Shown here in pieces: positions 7,940 through 15,100 of a stretch of 30,811 nt of DNA. The DNA is from a virus: IMG/VR virus record IMGVR_UViG_3300017996_000014, positions 1 to 30,811 of that record; one strand, written 5' to 3'. How positions within the stretch are numbered: position 1 is the stretch's first letter; every line of letters starts with the position of its first letter. The translations under genes were made by a program, and so were the position numbers. Under the pieces are notes generated by a model, which saw only the letters and a program-made list of their open reading frames with translations, searched no databases and was not told the DNA's origin.

Positions 7940-8931
7940 GACTTCACCTCTTTCGCGAAGATTATACTGCGCAATTCCGTTTCAAGTTTTAATGCGATGT
8001 CGGGATGCTCCAACAAAAACTTTCGAGCCTGCTCAAATCCTTGTCCCAACCGCTCACCTCCGTAGCTGAGCCATGTACCAGCTTTTTCTACCTTACCACG
8101 AATCTCACCAATAGTCAATAGGTCTGCCTCGTGGGAAATGCCATCGCCATAGATGATTCGCACCTCAGCTTCGCGAAACGGCGCGGCCACCTTGTTCTTC
8201 ACAACCTTGATGCGAGTCTTCGCGCCAACAACCCGGTCACCCTCTTTCATCAGTTCGGTTTTGCGAATATCCAATCTCACCGAAGCATAGAACTTCAAGG
8301 CTCGCCCGCCTGTGGTAGTCTCGGGACTGCCGAACATGACGCCAATTTTCTCGCGAATCTGGTTGATAAAAATGAGAATGGTGTGCGTCTGATTTGTGAT
8401 GCCTGTGAGTTTGCGTAGCGCCTGCGACATGAGCCGAGCTTGAAGGCCCATCTGCGGGTCGCCCATATCGCCTTCCAGTTCTGCCTTGGGCACAAGTGCC
8501 GCGACAGAGTCCACCACAACGATTGCAACCTTACCCGAGTGTACTAGCTTCTCTGCAATTTCCAGAGCCTGCTCACCATTGTCCGGTTGCGAAACCAGCA
8601 GGTGGTCTACGTCTACATGAAGCCGCCGAGCATACGCGGGGTCCATGGCGTGCTCCGCGTCGATGATGGCCGCTTTACCGCCCAGCTTCTGAGCCTGGGC
8701 AATGATGTGCAATGCCAGCGTGGTCTTGCCGCCCGACTCGGGTCCGTAGATTTCAATAACGCGCCCGCGAGGGATACCGCCGACGCCTAGGGCTTCGTCC
8801 AATGCCAGGGAAGAAGTCGGCACCACATCTATCGGTGCAAATTTCTTGCCGCCCAGCATCATGATGGAGCCCTTGCCGTGTTCTTTTTCAATCAAGTCAA
8901 TTACATCGTCCAAACCATCGTCTTTGCTCAC
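7936..8931 (-). CDS. recA: RecA recombinase
   Basis: 331 residues from the GTG at 8931. The Walker [10 protein letters not shown] (63-71), preceded by the [17 protein letters not shown] segment, VDSVAAL, and the L2-adjacent [11 protein letters not shown] followed by [13 protein letters not shown] are diagnostic of true bacterial-type RecA. It polymerises on ssDNA and drives strand exchange. The frame is open further upstream, but that part overlaps the metallophosphoesterase gene. GTG is chosen because GGAGGG lies 6 nt before it and the upstream stop (TAA, 8933-8935) is one base away. The length is close to cellular RecA, minus some of the acidic C-terminus. Confidence 0.97.
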   Translation of the reverse strand: MSKDDGLDDVIDLIEKEHGKGSIMMLGGKKFAPIDVVPTSSLALDEALGVGGIPRGRVIEIYGPESGGKTTLALHIIAQAQKLGGKAAIIDAEHAMDPAYARRLHVDVDHLLVSQPDNGEQALEIAEKLVHSGKVAIVVVDSVAALVPKAELEGDMGDPQMGLQARLMSQALRKLTGITNQTHTILIFINQIREKIGVMFGSPETTTGGRALKFYASVRLDIRKTELMKEGDRVVGAKTRIKVVKNKVAAPFREAEVRIIYGDGISHEADLLTIGEIRGKVEKAGTWLSYGGERLGQGFEQARKFLLEHPDIALKLETELRSIIFAKEVKS

Positions 8932-8932
8932 G

Positions 8933-10456
8933 TTATGCCCTCCAAGCATCTTCGAACATTGTGATAATTGCTCGCTTACCATTCGGATATGTAATGATGT
9001 GGCTATGAGTCCAAGCACTGGGACCGTGATTGTATCCCATGCGAAGTTCGGTGCTCGTTCCTGCCTGATACAGCCCATCCCAAATCCCCGCCGTATGGGA
9101 GTGCCCGATATTTGACCGTCTGCCAATTTTCGAAAGTGTCGGCCCCGCTCCTCGCACACCGTTTGCACCTAAGTCTCCATGCTGGCCGCACTCAATTCGC
9201 TTATCACAAATCAGGAATGACTCGTCTATATCAAGGAATTGAACATCAGGACAGCGAAACTCCGTATGCGACTGAATCAAGTACTCCAAGACGTTGAGTG
9301 TAATCCCAACCCGAGCCGCTCGCAATCGAGCCGCATTGCCGTCGTGAAAAATTTCCAAATTCCGTACGTCGTCATGTTGGTGATCGTATTCATCAAGAAA
9401 ACGGTCTAACCAGCGGTCATGATTCGAGTTGACAACCACCAGTTTTGTCTCTGGGCGGTAGTACTCTGCCAGAATTGCGGCACTCGCCTGAAGTTCACGC
9501 AACACGGAGCTTAACCCGCGCAGTTCAGTCTTGAATCGTTCCAGCGGTTTGTGTGCTACATGGTGGTTGACTGAAGCGCCTTCAATCAAGTCATGAATGA
9601 AAACGTACTTGGGCCGCAGGGTATCTATCATGTTTCCCTGCCCTGTAGCGGATAGAAGAAGAACTGTAGGGTCAATGATGGTTGCGTGAATGTCACCAAA
9701 GGTGATGGCTTCGACGCGGTGCCCGCCCGTTACGACGCCGTTCTCAACCTTCAAATCCAAGTCATAGAACGTGCCCGTTTCGTCTTCCGCATCGAGTTGC
9801 CGCACTTTCCACGTACCGTCGCCGCTCACTTCGACAATCAAACCACCAAAAGTGTGATGAAACTCGGCGATTAGTCCTGCCCGCTTCTGAATGTAGTTGC
9901 GCTGGGTAGTTGTGCCCGTCGTGTAAATGAACTTTGCGCCACTGCCGCCTACGGAAGCGATGGTGCGTAGAGCAATCTTGGCGTGAGGGAAGATGGCAGA
10001 ATTTCGACTTTCATAAGTCTCAAATCCTCGAAGCGGGTCGCCCGCCGTGGGGATGATATTCGCTTCGCCGCACCACACAAGACCCCGACTCAATTGCACG
10101 CGCTCGTCTCGCACAAATGGCGCTATCTTCGGGTCGTACCAAAGTTCTTTCTCGCCGCCTTTGTACTTGCCCTGTTTCACCGACATCTGACCGTACGAAT
10201 TTTGGTCGTAAGTAAAGGTGCCAACAAAAAGCTTGGCATGGTGGTACTCAGCCAGCGCGAGAAGATTCTTCCAGACGCCGTCGTGCACGTAAGTGTTGTT
10301 TTGTGCCGAGGTGAGAATGTACCGTTTCACCTCTCCAGACTTTGGGAGCGGAGCAACTTCAGCTACAACACCCTCAATGCTACCTTTGGCAAACGGCTTG
10401 GTGGGTTTCTTTCCTTTTTTTCCGGCAGGTTTGATAATGTCTTTAATTTTCGTCAC
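8933..10456 (-). CDS. metallophosphoesterase-domain protein, likely DNA-acting
   Basis: 507 residues from a GTG at 10456, which overlaps the previous gene by 14 nt and has GAGGA upstream. The next ATG further up (10531) reads into non-conserved sequence. The C-terminal half has the calcineurin-like phosphoesterase motifs in order: GDIH (254-257), NSNHDRW (343-349), GQHGD (424-428) and GHSH (451-454), with metal-binding Asp/His/Asn. The N-terminus is Lys-rich. The N-terminal half (about 45-200, starting [16 protein letters not shown]) is not recognised. Coupling to recA suggests a nuclease or nucleotidase in recombination or host DNA breakdown. A relation to Mre11-like phage proteins such as T5 A1 is possible but unproven. 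Confidence 0.72.
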   Translation of the reverse strand: MTKIKDIIKPAGKKGKKPTKPFAKGSIEGVVAEVAPLPKSGEVKRYILTSAQNNTYVHDGVWKNLLALAEYHHAKLFVGTFTYDQNSYGQMSVKQGKYKGGEKELWYDPKIAPFVRDERVQLSRGLVWCGEANIIPTAGDPLRGFETYESRNSAIFPHAKIALRTIASVGGSGAKFIYTTGTTTQRNYIQKRAGLIAEFHHTFGGLIVEVSGDGTWKVRQLDAEDETGTFYDLDLKVENGVVTGGHRVEAITFGDIHATIIDPTVLLLSATGQGNMIDTLRPKYVFIHDLIEGASVNHHVAHKPLERFKTELRGLSSVLRELQASAAILAEYYRPETKLVVVNSNHDRWLDRFLDEYDHQHDDVRNLEIFHDGNAARLRAARVGITLNVLEYLIQSHTEFRCPDVQFLDIDESFLICDKRIECGQHGDLGANGVRGAGPTLSKIGRRSNIGHSHTAGIWDGLYQAGTSTELRMGYNHGPSAWTHSHIITYPNGKRAIITMFEDAWRA

Positions 10457-10721
10457 GAGATTCCTCTTCCTTTTGTCGTAGCGCCGCGATAGCAGTCTTG
10501 CTGCCCCACATAGACTGCAACCGACCATCAATTACCATTTTGACTTCGTAATCCTTCCATCGCGCTCGCTGACTATGAAAAGTTCCATTCGACAGCGTCG
10601 CGTGAAGTTGTTCTCGCAGTTCGTTCGTAGAGAAAATTTCGTCGTCAGGTTGACTGTCTAAAAACGCGAGCAGTCTATCCGTCTCCGAACCTGCACGCCC
10701 TAGAGCGTCAGTTAGTTTCAT
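10443..10721 (-). CDS. small hypothetical protein, possibly winged-helix
   Basis: 92 residues from the ATG at 10721, with GGGAGG 4 nt upstream. The product starts MKLTDALGRAGSETDR and contains DEIFSTNELREQL, which resembles the first helices of a winged-helix DNA-binding domain, followed by a basic stretch and an acidic tail. The 3' end overlaps the metallophosphoesterase start. A DNA-binding or regulatory role is only a guess. No family was recognised. Confidence 0.75.
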   Translation of the reverse strand: MKLTDALGRAGSETDRLLAFLDSQPDDEIFSTNELREQLHATLSNGTFHSQRARWKDYEVKMVIDGRLQSMWGSKTAIAALRQKEEESRDEN

Positions 10722-10731
10722 GTTTCCTCCC

Positions 10732-11511
10732 TTAGATCGCGTGTCCCAAGAAGCCGCCGAGCAGTGCACCACCCAGGGCAATCCAAAAACTTCGCTTCCG
10801 GTCTTTCGATGCCTGCTGATCTACTCGCAGATTGCACGCGGCATTGTCGGCTTTGATGGTTCCGATCAGTTCAACTTTGTCCGCCGCAATGATTTGCTGC
10901 TCCGCAGCAGCCTCGCCTTTGGCGTCGGTAGTCAGAATCTGCTGAGCGTTCAACTGCCCCTGCAGATTAGTCACGTCCACCTGCGCTTGGGGAAGCAAAT
11001 CCAAGTCTGCGACAACCGTACGCGCCACGGGCAGTGCCATACTGACTGCGTTGTTAGTTGCCGTTACGTCACCCACGTTCGCTTTGGTTTGCGTTGCGAG
11101 GCGTGCCGCTGCTGCTTGGGCGTCGAGCGTAGAATCCTGATTAACTTGCTTTTTCGTTGCTGCATCACCCTGCCGCATTTGTGCAATGAGAGAATTGATG
11201 AGCGTAGTCTGTGCTGCGTCGCGAGTAGCGTCCGCCGCACGGTCTTGTGCAAGCTGGGCGAGCAGTGATTGCTGCGTCGCGGTATCCACGCCTTCTTTTT
11301 GCAGTTGTGCCGCTGCAACACGAGCGTCATGCTTTTCAATCAAGGATTCAAAGAGCCCTACGCCGCCGATGATGCTGCCGACGATGAGCGCAACCGCCAA
11401 CAGCGCAACGATGACATGCCCGCGAATCCAATTGATATCGCGTTCAGCAGCAACCAGCAAACCAGTTGATGGTGCTACAGATGCCTTCGGGGTGATTGGG
11501 GTGGTTGACAT
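10732..11511 (-). CDS. two-TM coiled-coil protein
   Basis: 259 residues. A TM segment (about 32-54, VIVALLAVALIVGSIIGGVG) follows a short N-terminal tail. The middle (about 58-235) is a long Ala/Gln-rich predicted coiled coil, and a second hydrophobic segment closes the protein (SFWIALGGALLGGFLGHAI). This layout puts the coiled coil on one side of a membrane and would suit an inner-membrane spanin-like or virion/ejection protein; neither is proven. The ATG at 11511 has GGAGG 6 nt upstream. It has its own consensus promoter at 11551-11579. Confidence 0.78.
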   Translation of the reverse strand: MSTTPITPKASVAPSTGLLVAAERDINWIRGHVIVALLAVALIVGSIIGGVGLFESLIEKHDARVAAAQLQKEGVDTATQQSLLAQLAQDRAADATRDAAQTTLINSLIAQMRQGDAATKKQVNQDSTLDAQAAAARLATQTKANVGDVTATNNAVSMALPVARTVVADLDLLPQAQVDVTNLQGQLNAQQILTTDAKGEAAAEQQIIAADKVELIGTIKADNAACNLRVDQQASKDRKRSFWIALGGALLGGFLGHAI

Positions 11512-11550
11512 TCTAATCCTCCGGTTGGAGCGCGGTAAGTACCAATGCCT

Positions 11551-11579
11551 ATAGTACTTCAGTTTGGGGTTTCTGTCAA
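11551..11579 (-). promoter_or_regulatory. sigma70-type promoter
   Basis: A perfect TTGACA (11574-11579), 17 nt, TACTAT (11551-11556). The -35 box and spacer also encode the last residues (LTETPN) of the HNH gene upstream. It drives the two-TM coiled-coil gene and, by read-through, the RecA/nucleotide/polymerase cassette. Confidence 0.9.
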
Positions 11580-12026
11580 GCGCTTTTTGAAGTATTCAAT
11601 CACGGGCAGGAGATGCTCGGGGTGGCGCGCGGCATCAAAGAACCTCTCGATATATCCGAGTCCCTTGTTGCATTTGAAGTCCAGCATACCGCGAATTGAC
11701 TGCGGCCTCATCAGCGCGCGAACGATGGCGATAGCTTGTTTTTTGGTGGGTGCGGTGGCTTGCTGTGCAACTTCACCACGCTCGTTGAACGCCTGAGCCG
11801 TCCAATCTCCGAAAACAGTATCTTGCGTGGCTTTCACGTAGAAATGGTAGTGGTCGATATTGGGAGGACCGTAGGCATCGAGGGGACCGCCGCAGATTTT
11901 GCACTTGCCGTTTTGCTCTCGGATGCGTTGCTCGCGGGCAGCAAGGGTGATTCCGAATTTGCGTTGGATTCGTTTATCTTTGTCGCGCTCTTTTTGCGCA
12001 TCTGTTCTTGTTTTTCCCTTCGCCAT
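11559..12026 (-). CDS. endonuclease VII-type HNH endonuclease
   Basis: 155 residues with a Lys/Arg-rich N-terminus (MAKGKTRTDAQKERDK). KCKICGG gives the first Cys pair, IDHYHF the catalytic-type His, then RGMLDFKCNKGLGYIERF and a helical tail EHLLPVIEYFKK, as in endonuclease VII-like phage proteins. About 50 residues are inserted between IDHYHF and RGML, longer than usual. The ATG at 12026 has GAGGAG upstream. Its 5' part overlaps the small membrane gene at 11834-12157 in another frame. Confidence 0.83.
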   Translation of the reverse strand: MAKGKTRTDAQKERDKDKRIQRKFGITLAAREQRIREQNGKCKICGGPLDAYGPPNIDHYHFYVKATQDTVFGDWTAQAFNERGEVAQQATAPTKKQAIAIVRALMRPQSIRGMLDFKCNKGLGYIERFFDAARHPEHLLPVIEYFKKRLTETPN

Positions 12027-12157
12027 TGCTTTCGCTCCTCGAATCTATCCGCGTTCATTCGCCATACTTCTCGCTCGTAATACCTAACCCACTCTCCCTG
12101 CCATACAATGACAATAAGCAGGAGAATTTCGAGGACCATCAGCAAGCGGTCGAACAT
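11834..12157 (-). CDS. small membrane protein overlapping HNH gene
   Basis: The ATG at 12157 has AGGAG 6 nt upstream. Residues 1-44 look genuine: a TM segment MVLEILLLIVIVW followed by a charged amphipathic stretch (GEWVRYYEREVWRM). From about residue 45 the frame runs into the HNH gene, and the last 50 residues are low-complexity Ser/Thr/Ala, as expected for an out-of-frame shadow. Either the two genes truly overlap by about 190 nt, or HNH insertion removed the original C-terminus of a short membrane protein. Confidence 0.6.
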   Translation of the reverse strand: MFDRLLMVLEILLLIVIVWQGEWVRYYEREVWRMNADRFEERKQWRREKQEQMRKKSATKINESNANSESPLLPASNASESKTASAKSAAVPSMPTVLPISTTTIST

Positions 12158-12181
12158 AACTCGCTCCTGAATTGCTGGATT

Positions 12182-15100
12182 TTACTTCTTAATTTTACCG
12201 AATGCTTTGAGCAAATCCGTAGCGCTGTGTGCAGCCGATTTCGACTTGCCCGGTCGGACATAGGCGAACGATACTTTTGGCTCGGGCTTCTCTTCGGGCG
12301 CATTCGCTCCGAAGTTGAACGAGGTGTCGCCCTCGTCGCCTACTGCCGTTTCTGAAGTTGTTCCGGGAGTTGCTCCTCTATCTCCTGGTCCAGTGGCTCC
12401 TGCGGGGGATTCCCCGCGAACGCCAGGAGCAAATAATTCTCCCGTGTCACTGGGATTCCGTACTCCTCCAGCAGCTTCACGGTTCCATCGCTCTGCGTAA
12501 TCCCAGACTCGGTTTCGGGCTTCATCGGCTGTGATTTTTCCATCTGAGTGTTCCTTCCATATGGCGTCTACTGCCTTGAGATTCTCGTCCGTCTTAAAGT
12601 TGTCGTTGAAAACCTCTCGAATCTTAACCCATGTGGATGATTGTAGCCTACTCGGGATGGGAATGTCAAGCTCTTTCGCAGCGAGGCGATAGCCCGCATC
12701 GTGCAGCGGATATATGCCCTTGAGCCCGTACTCGCCGTTTTTGATATTACCGAAATTGTCTTTTACCGCAGGAGCCTTCCCCGACATCGGACGCAACTGG
12801 GTGACGTTCACCGCGTGTGTATCGATGGTCAAGAATCGCGGGTCATTCGGGGCCGCTTGGTTGTTGTAAAAGTTGCGAACCTTATGACCGTAGCCCAACT
12901 GTCTACTAATATTCTCGGGCGAACCGTCTTGCAAGATGTTGATGGCTTTTTCGATGTGTCTTTGGAAACTCCAGCCCACTTTTCTGGGTGTGCCATCCAT
13001 GTTCTTTGCGAGCCCGCCCGAGGTGCCATCAGGATTCCAGGTTTCATAATCGCGAGAATTGTGCCCCTCGTCATACAAGCGCAACCACCACGCCTGTTTT
13101 TCCTCGGATGGCAGTTCACTGAGCGTTTTACCCCGCAAATCTTTGAACATCGGCTTGAATTTCTTCATCGCCGGGATGCTGCTAATCCTGTCCGCTGCGT
13201 CCTGCATCTCAGGAGTAAATTTGGTGTTCTGTTGATTTTTCCAGATGTTGGCAGTACGTTCCGCCAGTGACGTATTCTGGTCCCAGTCGGTCATGGGAGA
13301 TTCTACGGAGGTGACGCCATAAATTTGCTCTGGTGTGAATCCATGCTGCTTCGCAACCGCGATGCCGCGATCATGTGCGCCCACAGGATACCACTGCTCA
13401 TCTTTCGCAATAGCTTCGGGCGTCAGCTTATTGTAAACGAACTTAACGTTGTCCGCGACATGTCGAATATAGGCATCTGCGTGAGTCTGGGCATCGTCGC
13501 CCTCGGGAACCTTGAAGCCGGGAGTATCTTTGATGCGATTCACCATCTTCGCGACGTAGCCTGGAGCCGCCTTCGCTGCTTCCATATCTGATATGCGACT
13601 TTGATCGGTGTGGTCTTCAACGGTTTCGCCCTTCACCGTTCTGCTTGGTACTCGGGTGCTCACGGTGTTGATGCCCTCGGGCGCTTTCGTCTCTGCAGTA
13701 ATCAGCGAGCGTGCTGAAACGGTTCCCGCGCCAGGGCGGACGGCATCGCGCTTTGCGTCGCGCACCAAGCGGTCGAGGCTGTCCGCATCGGTTACTGAGC
13801 CCGATGCTGACCCAATTTTGCCGTTACGCCGAATGTCTATCGTCACGTCGCCGGGATGTTTTTCTGTCGCACGCAAAATTACGTCCCCTTGTTCGGGTGT
13901 CAATCCCGATGCAGGCAACACCACGTTCACGCCACCCTTGTGCAGCATAATGCGAGCCGCACCAGTGCGTTCTGTGAATACTTCACGAGGATTCTCGTTG
14001 TACGCAACCGCGTCCGCCCCTGTGCGGGGTAAAATTGAGGATACGTCGCCGTGGTCTAGCGTTCGTGCGGGTTTGCCTTGCGAGAAGTCTAAGCCGCGAC
14101 CATCGGGCAAGATGAATCCCATCTTAGCTGGGTCGTCTGTGACGCCATAGGCTTTGATTGCGCGGTCTTCAAGCGTTTCGCCGGGAGCGAGCGCGGGAGT
14201 TATTTCTTTTTGAACGATTTGTCCAGGTCCGCCCGCACCTTCGCCTTCTCCTCGGGCGACATCTGTTCCACTGTCCGCGTCGCGTCCTGCAATAGCTGTT
14301 CGGTCGTCACCCCCTGCTTTTGTGGCTTCATCGGTCATTCTCCTCTTGGCTTCAGCAGCCATGTTATTCAAGCGTTCGGCACTGTAGTGAAACTGTCGAG
14401 ACAAATTCGGTTCCCGCACGCTCTCATTCTCTTTGATGATATCCGAGACTGCAGGTTTCGTCAAGTGCTCTTTTCCGTAGTCTATCGCATCGTGCATACG
14501 CTGCATCGCGGTGTCGTGGTCATAGCCCGCTGCTTTAAGAAAACGGTACGCTGAACCGCCGTCTGAACGAGAGCGAGAAATATAAAAATTGTGATTTGCG
14601 GCACGAGGCAGATCGTTAAACACTTCATCTGCCGCGATGCCACCCATAGCCGCCCGTACTACACCGTTCAATCTGTCCGGTTTGATTAAGTGAGTCCCTG
14701 GTTGATATTCCTTAGACGCATCCCACGACATGGCGGCTACAGCACCACTCATGTCAGGATGAGTGTGGCGCAGCATGCCGATAGGAGTCAGTCCTTCGTT
14801 CATTCCAACCATCGCATGCCCTAATTCATGCCGCATGGTTTGCTCAGGCAAGCGACCTGCAATTGCTTCGGGTATGGATAGAACTTTTTGCTTCGGGACT
14901 TTGTACTCGGTTGATGGTGTTCGTTCGCCCCCGCCCGCAATTTCCCACTCCGACCCTTCTGGGAATTTCTTTTGTGCGGTTTTGAGTGCGTCTTTAGATG
15001 AAAATGCATCAACCGTTTCGACTCGTTGCGTTCCATCGGGATTTTTGACGTAAATATTCCACGGCTGCTTCAGCGCCGTTTGACGCTCACTCATGGTGAG

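Noticed and set aside
8932-9168. Longer RecA start at 9168
   Set aside because: The extension lies inside the metallophosphoesterase gene and reads unlike RecA; GGAGGG and GTG at 8931 are decisive.
12640-12669. TTGACA, 18 nt, TACAAT inside the giant gene
   Set aside because: The spacing is slightly long and both boxes fall in conserved coding sequence; only the gene's own C-terminus and one overprinted ORF lie downstream. Coding constraint explains it better than a promoter.
14440-14468. TTGACG, 17 nt, TATCAT inside the giant gene
   Set aside because: It lies about 110 nt ahead of the 43-residue overprinted ORF, which is tempting, but both boxes deviate and the sequence encodes LTKPAVSDIIKE of the main protein.
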